A model generated the notes under the pieces. That model was given only the letters and a program-made list of their open reading frames with translations. It ran no database searches and was not told the DNA's origin. A stretch of DNA of 64,000 nt from Clostridiales bacterium. GTDB taxonomy: Bacteria > Bacillota > Clostridia > Christensenellales > Aristaeellaceae. Position numbers and translations under genes: made by a program. Where the stretch lies: assembly GCA_015056085.1 (NCBI GenBank), contig SVHA01000001.1, forward strand, positions 483,827 through 547,826, read 5' to 3'. Within the stretch, counting starts at the first letter, position 1, and every line of letters begins with the position of its first letter. Of this stretch, positions 16,376-25,032 are shown piece after piece.

Positions 16376-16404
16376 ATGATACAGCATTTTGCCCTTTTTG
16401 TCAA
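16376..16404 (-). promoter_or_regulatory. Sigma-A promoter of the tRNA operon
   Basis: Minus strand: TTGACA (16404-16399), 17-base spacer, TATCAT (16381-16376), 44 bases upstream of tRNA-Pro. Confidence 0.85.
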
Positions 16405-16517
16405 CCCTTTTTTTCATCTTTTTTGCACTTTTTGCAAAGTATTTTCCCCGTCTATTTCCGCCGCTTTTCCATAGGATGTACCACGACATCCCCACCATCA
16501 GCGAGGAAGTGATCGCC

Positions 16518-16787
16518 ATGGATGAAGCCATCCGCCAGCGATGTCTGGACATCGGGAAATACATGATCCGCCACAGCGCCACGGTACGCAGCGCCGCTGC
16601 CGCCTTTGGCATCAGCAAGTCCTCTGTACATCAGGATATGGATCAGCGCCTGCCGCTGATTGACCCCACCCTGGCCCGGCAGGTGGGGGCCCTTCTGCGC
16701 TACAACAAGGCCGTGCGCCACCTGCGGGGCGGCGCCGCCACCCGACGCCGTTACCGCCAAAGCGCACAATCCCCCTTGCATTCCTGA
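16518..16787 (+). CDS. spoIIID: Sporulation transcription factor SpoIIID
   Basis: Mother-cell DNA-binding regulator that acts with sigma-E and sigma-K. 89 aa from the ATG at 16518, nine bases after GAGGAA; in-frame starts further upstream lack a Shine-Dalgarno. The family blocks are clear: RCLDIGKYMIRHSATVRSAA, an HTH with AAAFGISKSSVHQDM (about residues 34-50), RLPLIDPTLARQV and the C-terminal RHLRGGAATRRRY basic tail that also contacts DNA. Its 3' end contains the promoter of the next gene. Confidence 0.95.
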   Translation: MDEAIRQRCLDIGKYMIRHSATVRSAAAAFGISKSSVHQDMDQRLPLIDPTLARQVGALLRYNKAVRHLRGGAATRRRYRQSAQSPLHS

Positions 16788-16803
16788 AAAAATCGGGTAT
16801 ACT
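16776..16803 (+). promoter_or_regulatory. Sigma-A-type promoter for nnrE/D
   Basis: TTGCAT (16776-16781), 16-base spacer, TATACT (16798-16803), overlapping the end of spoIIID. Confidence 0.7.
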
Positions 16804-16845
16804 GGTATCAGGACACAAACGAAACTTCCCCTCGGGAGGCCCACG

Positions 16846-18381
16846 ATGAAATACACCATCACGCCCAAAGAAATGCAAATGCTGGAACGCACCTGGATGG
16901 CCCGCACGGGCGTGCCCTCGGCGCTGCTGATGGAGCACGCCGCCCAGGGCATTGTGGAGGCGCTGTTGCGCCACGTTCCCGCCACAGCCAGGGTGCTGTT
17001 TCTGTGTGGGCCGGGCAACAACGGCGGCGACGGCTTTGCGGCGGCGCGGCTGTGGCAGCGTCAGGGCGGGCAGAGCCTCCTCTGGGAGCCCCGGATGGTA
17101 CTTTCCCGGGATGCGCTGCTGAACCGTGACCTGGCCCTTGCGGCACAGGTGAAAATCACCCGGATGGAGGACGTCTTCCCGCCGGAGAGCGATGCGGACG
17201 CCCCCTTTGGTTGTCCTGCTGATTGCCCGGACGCCGTGGTGGACGCCCTGTTCGGCACGGGGCTGTCCCACGCCATTGTGGATGATGAATTCCTGCGCGC
17301 CATCGCCGCTGTGAATGGGCTGCGGGAAACGGGCGTGCCGGTGATCGCCGCCGACATCCCCTCAGGCATTGACGGCCTGACGGGCGAGGTGCGGGGAATG
17401 GCCCTGCACGTTGATGAAACCGTCTGCTTCCACCGCATCAAGCCCGGTCTCCTGTTGGGAGAAGGCCCTGCCCACGCCGGAAAAATCACGGTGAAGGACA
17501 TTCTGATTCCCGCTGATGAAGGCGACGTTTCCGGGTATCAGCTGCTGGAAGAAAAGGACATCAGCGCCATGATTCCGCCCCGGCCGGTGGATTGCCACAA
17601 GGGCACCTTCGGCCGCACGGTGCTGCTGGTGGGGGCTCCCGGCATGGCCGGCGCAGCGGCCTTCTGCGCCAAGGCCTGCGTCACCGCCGGAGCGGGGCTG
17701 ACCACCATCCTGTGCCGGGAAAGCCTGCTGCACACGCTGCAAGTCCTCTGCCCGGAAGCCATGTGCCTGCCCCTGCCGGAGGAAGACGGCGCTCTTCTGC
17801 CCGAAGCGGCTGATATCGCCCGAAAGGCCCTTTCCCAGGCGGACGCCGCCTGCGTGGGCTGCGGTCTGGGCCGCACGGAGGACCTTCTGCCGCTGATGGA
17901 AGTCTTCCGCATGGCGCCCTGCCCCGTGGTGTGGGACGCTGATGCGCTCTATCTCCTGTCCCGGCAGCCGGAAACCTTCCCGCTGAAGGAGGCGGACGTC
18001 ATCACGCCCCACTGGGTGGAAGGACTGCGGCTCCTGGGGGAAAGCGACGCCGCCGAAGACCTGAAGCCTCTGGAGATGCTGGAGCAGCTGCATGAACTGC
18101 TGGGCTGCACGGTGCTGCTGAAGCAACCCCGGACGCTGATCACTGACGGCATCACCACCTGCATCAACACAGAGGCCTCCCCTGCCCTGGCCAAGGGCGG
18201 CAGCGGCGATGTGCTGGCGGGCGTCATCACGGCGCTGATGGCCCGTGGCACCCTGTCTTCCGTCCATGCGGCGGCGCTGGGGGCACTGATTCACGGGCTG
18301 GCAGGCCAGCGGGTCGCCCTTCAATACGGCGAGAACTGTCTCACGCCCCAGCGGCTGATTGAAGCCCTGCGGGTGCGGTAA
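16846..18381 (+). CDS. nnr: Bifunctional NAD(P)HX epimerase / ADP-dependent NAD(P)HX dehydratase
   Basis: Repairs hydrated NADH and NADPH. ATG at 16846 behind GGGAGG gives 511 aa. The N-terminal epimerase domain (YjeF_N, about 1-215) has FLCGPGNNGGDGFAAARLW (53-71), DALFGTGLSH and DIPSGIDGLTG. The C-terminal dehydratase (about 225-505) shows GTFGRTVLLVGAPGMAGAA, ADAACVGCGLGRT and the nucleotide-binding AKGGSGDVLAGVI near residue 448-460. Both active-site regions look intact. Followed by a bidirectional terminator shared with the convergent antiporter gene. Confidence 0.96.
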   Translation: MKYTITPKEMQMLERTWMARTGVPSALLMEHAAQGIVEALLRHVPATARVLFLCGPGNNGGDGFAAARLWQRQGGQSLLWEPRMVLSRDALLNRDLALAAQVKITRMEDVFPPESDADAPFGCPADCPDAVVDALFGTGLSHAIVDDEFLRAIAAVNGLRETGVPVIAADIPSGIDGLTGEVRGMALHVDETVCFHRIKPGLLLGEGPAHAGKITVKDILIPADEGDVSGYQLLEEKDISAMIPPRPVDCHKGTFGRTVLLVGAPGMAGAAAFCAKACVTAGAGLTTILCRESLLHTLQVLCPEAMCLPLPEEDGALLPEAADIARKALSQADAACVGCGLGRTEDLLPLMEVFRMAPCPVVWDADALYLLSRQPETFPLKEADVITPHWVEGLRLLGESDAAEDLKPLEMLEQLHELLGCTVLLKQPRTLITDGITTCINTEASPALAKGGSGDVLAGVITALMARGTLSSVHAAALGALIHGLAGQRVALQYGENCLTPQRLIEALRVR

Positions 18382-18384
18382 TAT

Positions 18385-18422
18385 AAAAACAGCGGACACA
18401 GCATATCGTGTCCGCTGTTTTT
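18385..18422. terminator. Bidirectional terminator
   Basis: AACAGCGGACAC/GTGTCCGCTGTT stem with A run before and T run after, between convergent nnr and the antiporter gene. Confidence 0.9.
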
Positions 18423-18441
18423 GCGTGGAATGATCCTTCTA

Positions 18442-20037
18442 TCACCCCTGATGCATCACCAGCACATCCCCGGCATGAATCCGGGTTACGCCGTCAGGAA
18501 TCAGCACCTTCTTGCCCCGACGAATCATCACCACCAGATGATGCGGCGGCATTTCGATGTCGCACAGGCGTTTTTCCGACCATTCGTGGCCGGCTTCGAT
18601 GTGCACTTCCGTCAGCACCGCCATGGTGCTTTCATCCACGGAGGGGCCGCTGAGGATGATGGTATCGCCGGGCAGCAGGGTGGTATTCCCCCGGGGAATC
18701 ATCTGCTCGCCGCCTCTGATCACCAGCGCAATGCGGACTTCAGGAATCATCCTGATGTTCCTCAGCGGCTTTTCAACCCAGGGGTGATCGGCCTGAAGGT
18801 TGAGTTTCAGGAACTGTACCGGCGTTTCCTCGGAATAGTCCGAGAAGGTCTTCATGACATCCGACTTGTCGTCAATCATGTTCAGTTTGCGGGCCATCCG
18901 GGGCAAAAGCGAGCCCTGCACGGCGATGGAAAACAGCACGATGAAGAACACCATGTGGAACAGATCGGTTTGCAGCGCCGACTGGCCCACCACTGCCATG
19001 ATGGCAAACACGATGGAGGCAGCGCCTCTCAGACCTGCCCAGGAAACCAGCGTCATCTGGCGGATGCTGGCTTTGAAAGGCGTCAGCACTGCCATCACCG
19101 CCGCAGGACGGGCCACCAGCGACAGAAACAGTGCCACCGCCAGCGCCGGAAGAATCACCTGCGGCATCCGGGAAGGCGTCGCCAGCAGCCCCAGCAGGAA
19201 GAACAGCAGCATCTGCATCAGGCCTGTGACGCCATCAAAGAAGTGCACCTGCGTCCGCTTGCCGGGGAAAGAACTGTTCCCCAGAATCATACCTGTGATA
19301 TAGGTGCTCAGGTAGCCATTGCCGCCCAGAGCCGCTGCCCCTGCGTAGGATATAAGCGCTGCTGCAAACACCAGAATCGTATCGTATCCTGCCGTGGAAA
19401 ACCGTACCCGCTGCAGCAGCCATCTGGCCCCAAGGGCAACCACTGCACCCACCAAAGTGCCAAACAGCACCTGCGCCAGAAGCATCCACACCAGCGAGCC
19501 GCCATTGGCCTGACCGTTCATCAGCTGCAGAACGATCACCGTGAGCATATAGGCGCAGGGGTCATTGGAGCCGGATTCCACTTCCAGCATGGGAGCGGTA
19601 CCGTCCCCGAGATTGAGCCGTTTGCTTCGCAGGATGGAAAACACGCTGGCTGCGTCGGTGGAAGACACCACAGCGCCAATCAGCAGCGCTTCCAGCAAGG
19701 GCAGCTGCAGCACGAAATGGCAGAACAGCCCCGTCAGCGCCGCCGTGATGACCACGCCAGCGGTAGACAGCAGCACGGACTGGCGAATCTTTTCTTTCGC
19801 CGTGCGCCATGCCGTGCCGAAGCCGCCGTAGAACATAATCAGCACCAGAAACACGGAGCAGACCTGTTCCGCCAGCGCATAATTATCAAATTCAATGCGG
19901 AAGATGCCATCCACGCCAAAGAGCATTCCCAGCACAATAAACACCATCAGGGACGGAACGCCCATACGGTTGGTGGCACGGGAAAGAGCCAGGCATAAAA
20001 GGATCACCGCTGCGGCCAGCAATAAAGTCGTAGTCAC
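18442..20037 (-). CDS. Potassium/proton antiporter of the CPA1 NhaP2/CvrA type
   Basis: 531 aa, starting at a GTG (20037) with GGAGGG five bases upstream. About twelve membrane helices cover residues 1-390, with the CPA-type core motif STDAASVFSILRSKRL and SGSNDPCAYMLT (the ND pair is typical of CPA1 electroneutral exchangers). The cytoplasmic C-terminal part (about 400-531) carries TrkA-C (RCK_C)-like domains, for example NTTLLPGDTIILSGPS and TRIHAGDVLVMHQG. This fusion identifies the NhaP2 subclass that exchanges K+ (or Na+) for H+. Stand-alone gene. Confidence 0.92.
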   Translation of the reverse strand: MTTTLLLAAAVILLCLALSRATNRMGVPSLMVFIVLGMLFGVDGIFRIEFDNYALAEQVCSVFLVLIMFYGGFGTAWRTAKEKIRQSVLLSTAGVVITAALTGLFCHFVLQLPLLEALLIGAVVSSTDAASVFSILRSKRLNLGDGTAPMLEVESGSNDPCAYMLTVIVLQLMNGQANGGSLVWMLLAQVLFGTLVGAVVALGARWLLQRVRFSTAGYDTILVFAAALISYAGAAALGGNGYLSTYITGMILGNSSFPGKRTQVHFFDGVTGLMQMLLFFLLGLLATPSRMPQVILPALAVALFLSLVARPAAVMAVLTPFKASIRQMTLVSWAGLRGAASIVFAIMAVVGQSALQTDLFHMVFFIVLFSIAVQGSLLPRMARKLNMIDDKSDVMKTFSDYSEETPVQFLKLNLQADHPWVEKPLRNIRMIPEVRIALVIRGGEQMIPRGNTTLLPGDTIILSGPSVDESTMAVLTEVHIEAGHEWSEKRLCDIEMPPHHLVVMIRRGKKVLIPDGVTRIHAGDVLVMHQG

Positions 20038-20191
20038 AGGTTCCCTCCGAAATGCTTTCTTTCGTCACAGGCGTACTTCAGGCGCTGTGCCCGGCATACG
20101 CCTCACATCAAGATTCCCCGTTCCCATAGAATTTCCCTGCTTTTCCCCACTGCCCCCAGCAAAATCAGTCAAGGTGCTGCCCTTCTCCACC

Positions 20192-20219
20192 AAAAAAGCA
20201 GCTCCCCGAAGGGAGCCGC
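20192..20219 (-). terminator. Terminator of the sugar-ABC ATPase gene
   Basis: Minus strand: GCGGCTCCC-TTCG-GGGAGCTGC with six U; nine pairs (one G-U) and a UUCG tetraloop. Confidence 0.9.
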
Positions 20220-20234
20220 TGATATTGCAAGGAA

Positions 20235-21383
20235 TTACTTGCGGTTGGGGGAAGGCACAGCTTCGCTGTCCAGGATGGTGATGGTGCTGTCCTTATCGAA
20301 GAAGTGCAGGCGCTCGGTGTCCAGAGCCACCTTGATCGTGGTGCCGGTGGCGGAGGTGGTGCGGGGATTGACGCGGGCGATGATGTTGCCTTCCTTACCG
20401 GTGGTGTTCAGGTACAGGTAGGTCTCGGAGCCCATCTTTTCGGTCACTTCCACGCTCACGTCCATCACGGCGCCGGCGGAGGCAGCCACGGTCTCAGGAT
20501 CGTCGGAGATGTTTTCAGGACGGATGCCCATGACAACTTCCTTGCCGATGTAGCTCTCGTCGATGAGCTTGTCGATCTTGGACTGAGGCACGGTGATCTT
20601 GTTGTCGCCAAACTTGGCCACGACATCCTGGCCTTCCTTTTCCAGGCGGACGTCGAAGAAGTTCATCTGGGGGCTGCCGATGAAGCCGGCGACGAACTCG
20701 TTGGCGGGATAGTCATACAGATTCTGGGGAGAATCCACCTGCTGCACAACGCCGTCCTTCATAACCACGATGCGGGAAGCCATGGTCATAGCTTCGGTCT
20801 GGTCATGGGTAACGTAGATGAAGGTGGTCTGCAGACGCTGATGGAGCTTGGTGATCTCGGTGCGCATGGCAACGCGCAGCTTGGCGTCCAGGTTGGACAG
20901 AGGTTCGTCGAACAGGAAGACCTTGGGCTCACGGACGATGGCACGGCCCAGAGCCACGCGCTGACGCTGGCCGCCGGACAGAGCCTTGGGCTTACGGTTG
21001 AGCAGGTGGGCGATGTCCAGGATCTTGGCGGCTTCTTCCACGCGCTTCTTGATTTCGTCCTTGGGGGTCTTGCGCAGCTTCAGACCGAAGGCCATGTTGT
21101 CATACACGGTCATGTGGGGATACAGAGCGTAGTTCTGGAACACCATGGCGATGTCGCGGTCCTTGGGGGCCACGTCATTGACCAGCTTTTCGCCGATGTA
21201 CAGTTCGCCGTCGGAGATTTCTTCCAGACCGGCGACCATGCGCAGGGTGGTGGACTTGCCGCAGCCGGAGGGGCCGACCAGCACGATGAATTCCTTGTCC
21301 TTGATGTCCAGGTTGAAGTCGCTGACAGCGACGACGCCGCCCTGGTAAACCTTGAAGATGTGCTGCAGGGATACGCTTGCCAT
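20235..21383 (-). CDS. ugpC: Sugar ABC transporter ATP-binding protein (MsmK/UgpC type)
   Basis: Energises carbohydrate importers of the MalK/UgpC/MsmK class. ATG at 21383 behind AGAGGAGG gives 382 aa. Walker A GPSGCGKS (37-44), Q-loop [10 protein letters not shown], signature [14 protein letters not shown] (135-148), Walker B VFLFDE (155-160) and H-loop VTHDQTEAM are all intact. The C-terminal third is the MalK-type OB-fold regulatory domain ([19 protein letters not shown]). No permease or binding-protein gene lies nearby: it has its own promoter and terminator. In Firmicutes one such ATPase commonly serves several sugar importers, and that is the likely case here. Confidence 0.95.
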   Translation of the reverse strand: MASVSLQHIFKVYQGGVVAVSDFNLDIKDKEFIVLVGPSGCGKSTTLRMVAGLEEISDGELYIGEKLVNDVAPKDRDIAMVFQNYALYPHMTVYDNMAFGLKLRKTPKDEIKKRVEEAAKILDIAHLLNRKPKALSGGQRQRVALGRAIVREPKVFLFDEPLSNLDAKLRVAMRTEITKLHQRLQTTFIYVTHDQTEAMTMASRIVVMKDGVVQQVDSPQNLYDYPANEFVAGFIGSPQMNFFDVRLEKEGQDVVAKFGDNKITVPQSKIDKLIDESYIGKEVVMGIRPENISDDPETVAASAGAVMDVSVEVTEKMGSETYLYLNTTGKEGNIIARVNPRTTSATGTTIKVALDTERLHFFDKDSTITILDSEAVPSPNRK

Positions 21384-21461
21384 AACTTTTTTCCTCCTCT
21401 GAATAGGACGGTTTTGAGGGGCACACCATCTGTGAGGATGGTCCGCCATCCAACTGCCGTT

Positions 21462-21490
21462 ATTATACCTTTTTTTCACCAAAAATGAAA
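21462..21490 (-). promoter_or_regulatory. Sigma-A-type promoter for the ugpC-like gene
   Basis: Minus strand: TTTCAT (21490-21485), 17-base spacer, TATAAT (21467-21462). Confidence 0.65.
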
Positions 21491-21565
21491 TTGACGGTTT
21501 CTACAATGCTTTCCCGATTTCTTTGTGAAGAATGTATGCCACGGACGGTATTTTCCCCGGATACA

Positions 21566-21610
21566 CAAAAAAGCCGCCATTTCCCGGTGATTTTGGGGAA
21601 ATGTGCGGCT
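21566..21610 (-). terminator. Terminator of the MacA/MacB-like operon
   Basis: Minus strand: AGCCGC-AC-ATTTCCC pairs with GGGAAATGGCGGCT, then six U. It lies 144 bases past the permease stop; no gene is seen between. Confidence 0.8.
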
Positions 21611-21753
21611 GATTTTTGCTGGATTTGACCCCGCTTGACAGCCCTTTTTCGGCTGATTCATTCGATTTTTGTACAATCTGCACGGCTTTTTCCGGCATTT
21701 TTCTTCCTTTTGAGCAACTTTGCCAAGGATGATGGCCACTTCGTCACATTTGT

Positions 21754-22899
21754 TCAGTTTTCCCGGCGCAGGGCCGTCACCGGCGGGAGCTTTGCAGCCC
21801 GAAGCGCCGGCATCACCCCGAAAAGCAGGCCGATCAGACACGCCGCCAGCAGCGTGGGCGCCGTGGTTTGGGGCGTCAGCGACGCCTGCAGGCCAATCCA
21901 GTTGCCGCAGACGTGATTGAGCACTGCTCCCATGATGAGCCCCGCGAGGCCCCCCAGCAGCGCATAGGCCACCGCTTCCAGCAGAAACAGCGCAGCGATC
22001 TGCCCGCTGCTGGAGCCGATGGCTTTCATCAGCCCGATTTCCCGCTGTCTTTCCCGCACGGACACCAGCAAAATGTTCATCACCCCGATGGCGCCGCAGA
22101 TCATGCACACCGCCGCCACGCAGGTGAGCACCATCACGAAAATCCGCACCACAGATTTGGCGGCGTCGATTTCTTCTTCCAGCGTGGTGGCGGAATAGGC
22201 GTCCCGCCCGCCGTCAATGGCTAAAAGTGCCAGTGCGCCCAGTTTTTCTGCGCTCTGATTCCGCCCCACCCGCAGCGTGATTTCAGAAACCTCCACCGGA
22301 AAGGTATCCTGCAGGGTTTTCAGGGGCAGAATCACCATGCCGCTCACGCCGGACATGGCCTGGGTCGCCAGGGCGTCCACCACGCCCACCACACGCATTT
22401 TCCGGGCGCCCACGGTGATTCGCTGCCCGATGACGTCACCGCCCATTTCCTCCGCCAGCGCCTGATCCACCAGGGCCACGGCGCTGCCCAGGCTGTACTC
22501 CCGTGGCGTCAACAGCCGCCCGCTGACCAGGTGGGGCGCATGAACAGCCTCAAATCCAGAACAATATCCGGCAATCTGCGCCAGCATGGTTTTTTCTCCC
22601 AGCATGACGGCGCTGCCGGTATACGCCGCAGCACAGGCCGGCGCCCCCGACGCCCGGGAGGCCGTTTTCGCCTGCTGGGCTGTCAGCGGCGCTTCCACCG
22701 ACCGGGCATGGAGCCACACCTTGTCCACCCCCAGGCGGTCGATTTCCTCTTCCACCCGGACTTCCCCTGCTGCGCCCAGCGTCAGCACCGTCAGCACGGC
22801 GCCCACGCCTACGCCCATGCCCAGCACCGTCAGGAAGGTGCGGAGTTTCCCCGCCCGCAGGCTGCCCAGCGCCAGATGCACCGCATCCCGGATGGTCAT
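21754..22899 (-). CDS. MacB-like ABC transporter permease (FtsX/MacB_PCD family)
   Basis: 381-aa permease of the type VII ABC superfamily. One N-terminal helix (about 18-40, with LRTFLTVLGMGVGVGAVLTVL), a periplasm-facing MacB_PCD domain (about 45-255) and three C-terminal helices of the FtsX domain (about 262-370, with VRERQREIGLMKAIGSSSGQI). Overlaps the upstream membrane-fusion gene by ATGA. No ATPase gene is adjacent, although this family needs one; a partner must be encoded elsewhere or is missing. Substrate unknown (peptides, antibiotics or lipids in known cases). Confidence 0.88.
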   Translation of the reverse strand: MTIRDAVHLALGSLRAGKLRTFLTVLGMGVGVGAVLTVLTLGAAGEVRVEEEIDRLGVDKVWLHARSVEAPLTAQQAKTASRASGAPACAAAYTGSAVMLGEKTMLAQIAGYCSGFEAVHAPHLVSGRLLTPREYSLGSAVALVDQALAEEMGGDVIGQRITVGARKMRVVGVVDALATQAMSGVSGMVILPLKTLQDTFPVEVSEITLRVGRNQSAEKLGALALLAIDGGRDAYSATTLEEEIDAAKSVVRIFVMVLTCVAAVCMICGAIGVMNILLVSVRERQREIGLMKAIGSSSGQIAALFLLEAVAYALLGGLAGLIMGAVLNHVCGNWIGLQASLTPQTTAPTLLAACLIGLLFGVMPALRAAKLPPVTALRREN

Positions 22900-23825
22900 C
22901 AGTCCACCTCCCGGATGCGGCAGCCGTCGTGCAAATCACCATTGCCCACGGCGACGGTGATGCCTTCCGGCAGATCCACCCAGGCCAGGAGTTCATCCGC
23001 CAGGAGCACCTCCGTCGGGGTTTCGTAGGCCCTGCCTTCGCTCACCCACCACACCGTGTCCTTCTCCGTGATGGCCTCCACCGGCAGCACCGGCACGTTT
23101 TCGGCCAAAGCCAGGGCGATCTCCGCATCCACTGCTGCGCCCATGGGCAGGGACAGTTCCCTGTCCGGCACAAGGGTCACTTCCGACACCGTCTGGCCCG
23201 TTGTTTCCTGAATGACCGCCGGGCCGATGGAAACCACCTGCGCCCGGCAGATTTCCTCCCCTGCCCTGAACACCGTGGCCGCCATGCCCACCGCCAAGCC
23301 GGAGACGTCCGCCATGGCCACCGGGCATCGGATTTCCTGCCTGCCGCCGCTGATGATCATCACCGGCGTGCCCGCCAAAGCCCCTGCATGACGGGTCACT
23401 TCCACCCGCTGCACCACGCCGTCGCCCGGCGCACGCACGGACAGGGTATCCATCAGCAGTTCCATCTCTGACGCAAGAACTGATGCGTCCTCGCCGCCTG
23501 ATTTCAGGAGTTTGGAAAGCCCGGATTCCTGTTTTGTTCCGTCCATCCTGAGGAGCAGTTGACCCTTTGCCACTCTGTCGCCGGCGGACACGCACACCTG
23601 CTCCACCACGCCGCTTTGCGGCATCAGCACGCCGTATTCCTCCTCGTATCCCACTCTTCCCGTTACCGCCAGCACCTGGGCCACCCGCCCTGTTTCCACC
23701 CGGACAACCCGCACCTTTTCCGCCCTGTCCCCGCCGGAGACCACCGGCTGCCACAGCATCACCGTCACCGCCGCCGAGACTGCCGCCAGCACCATGCACC
23801 ACCGTTTTTTCCGCCCCTGTGCCAT
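22899..23825 (-). CDS. MacA-like membrane fusion / HlyD-family efflux adaptor
   Basis: 308 aa from the ATG at 23825, eight bases after GAAAGGAG. N-terminal membrane helix (about 8-27), then a beta-barrel/lipoyl core: VLAVTGRVGYEEEYGVLMPQ and GVVEQVCVSAGDRVAKGQLL form the biotinyl-lipoyl half-motif (about 50-90), VRAPGDGVVQRV the second half (about 125-137), then a barrel domain (AATVFRAGEEI). The helical hairpin is very short, as in adaptors of Gram-positive MacAB-like systems. Cotranscribed with the permease. Confidence 0.87.
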   Translation of the reverse strand: MAQGRKKRWCMVLAAVSAAVTVMLWQPVVSGGDRAEKVRVVRVETGRVAQVLAVTGRVGYEEEYGVLMPQSGVVEQVCVSAGDRVAKGQLLLRMDGTKQESGLSKLLKSGGEDASVLASEMELLMDTLSVRAPGDGVVQRVEVTRHAGALAGTPVMIISGGRQEIRCPVAMADVSGLAVGMAATVFRAGEEICRAQVVSIGPAVIQETTGQTVSEVTLVPDRELSLPMGAAVDAEIALALAENVPVLPVEAITEKDTVWWVSEGRAYETPTEVLLADELLAWVDLPEGITVAVGNGDLHDGCRIREVD

Positions 23826-23883
23826 CGCCCGCGCTCCTTTCATGTCCTTTCTACCCTGCCCGGAGCGCCCGGCGTTTATCCCA

Positions 23884-23925
23884 ACAAAAAAAGGACCCTT
23901 TCCTTTCGGAAGAGCCCTCTTCATG
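23884..23925 (-). terminator. Terminator after the SGNH hydrolase gene
   Basis: Minus strand: imperfect GC-rich hairpin GGGCTCTTCC-GAAA-GGAAAGGGTCC followed by seven U. Confidence 0.7.
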
Positions 23926-23931
23926 CATCCC

Positions 23932-25011
23932 TTATGATCCCCTCAAAATGTGTCGCAGTACCGCGGCAATGTGATTGCCCATTTTGCGGAAACCCAGGTC
24001 GTTGGGGTGAAGATTGTCCATCGTGCAGTCGTACATTTCTTCATCCGCAAAGAAACTCATGCCGTCGATGAAATACACGTTGCGGTCGCCCTGCTCTCTG
24101 GCTTTCAGGTAGGAACGCAGCACCACATCCCGGCGAGCGGGACAATCAGCGCCGGGCTGAGCGGTCCAGTGGTTGGGCCGGGAGATCATCACCAGCGGCA
24201 CATCGGGGCGCAGGCGGCGGAAGGCTTCATAAAAAGGATAATGGGTCTGCTGAAGGAACTCCGCATTGGGTGCGTTGTGGTCATAGTCAAACACAAAAGC
24301 GCTCATAGGCAGGGTGGCGATGTATTCAGCCAGAGGGATTTCCGCCTTGGCGTTGCCGGAAAAGCCCAGATTGAGGAAGTCCATGTTCAAACTGCGGCTG
24401 ATGACGTTCTCGTACGTCAGGCCGGGACGGCTGGCCGCCGTGCCATGGACGATGGAACTGCCGTAAATCACAATCGGATCCATGGGGCGATAGGCTGCGC
24501 CCTTTTCCACTTCACTGCCCGGTGCCACGCCGATTTCCAGCGTTTCCACCACAGAGTGAATGGGGAAATGCACCGTGTAGGAGCGCATCTTCTTTTCGCC
24601 CACCTGCACCAACTGCTCGTAGCGGTCGTCCATGTCGTAGGGCATACGGAATTCCCGCACATAGCGGCTGCCGAAATCGTCGTCGATATACAGGTCGAAG
24701 CCCGCCGTGGATACCAGCGTCAGGTGGGGCGAGCGGCCCACAGCCCGATAGGTAGCACGAATCGCCACAAAGGGCGAATCCGTGGAAAAGCGCACTCTGC
24801 CGCCAGCGTTCTCCTGGCTCAGGGCTTCCACCTGGGGGCTGGCACTTTTGGCCACAGCCTCCGGCAGGCGGTGGAAATAGGGCTCCGTTTTGGGCTGATA
24901 CAGCCCGTAGAGGTCAAAGGGCTCCTCCCGGACGTTCAGCCACTGGACTTCCACATCGCCCACAGTTCTCTCCACGATCATGTTCTTGTCCAGCTGCACC
25001 AGATTTTTCAT
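23932..25011 (-). CDS. SGNH hydrolase with N-terminal GxDLY domain
   Basis: 359 aa, probable carbohydrate esterase. N-terminal beta-sandwich (about 10-165) contains the name-giving GFDLY at 104-108. The catalytic SGNH domain (about 178-355) has block I YGSSIVHG (Ser186 as nucleophile), block II GFSGNAK with Asn220, block III DYDHNAPN and block V DNLHPNDLGF with the Asp/His pair. No signal peptide, so it probably acts on oligosaccharides or their acetyl groups in the cytoplasm. AGGAGG precedes the ATG. It lies 21 bases downstream of the CLC gene. Confidence 0.9.
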   Translation of the reverse strand: MKNLVQLDKNMIVERTVGDVEVQWLNVREEPFDLYGLYQPKTEPYFHRLPEAVAKSASPQVEALSQENAGGRVRFSTDSPFVAIRATYRAVGRSPHLTLVSTAGFDLYIDDDFGSRYVREFRMPYDMDDRYEQLVQVGEKKMRSYTVHFPIHSVVETLEIGVAPGSEVEKGAAYRPMDPIVIYGSSIVHGTAASRPGLTYENVISRSLNMDFLNLGFSGNAKAEIPLAEYIATLPMSAFVFDYDHNAPNAEFLQQTHYPFYEAFRRLRPDVPLVMISRPNHWTAQPGADCPARRDVVLRSYLKAREQGDRNVYFIDGMSFFADEEMYDCTMDNLHPNDLGFRKMGNHIAAVLRHILRGS

Positions 25012-25032
25012 CCCCGCACCTCCTGTTGTTCA

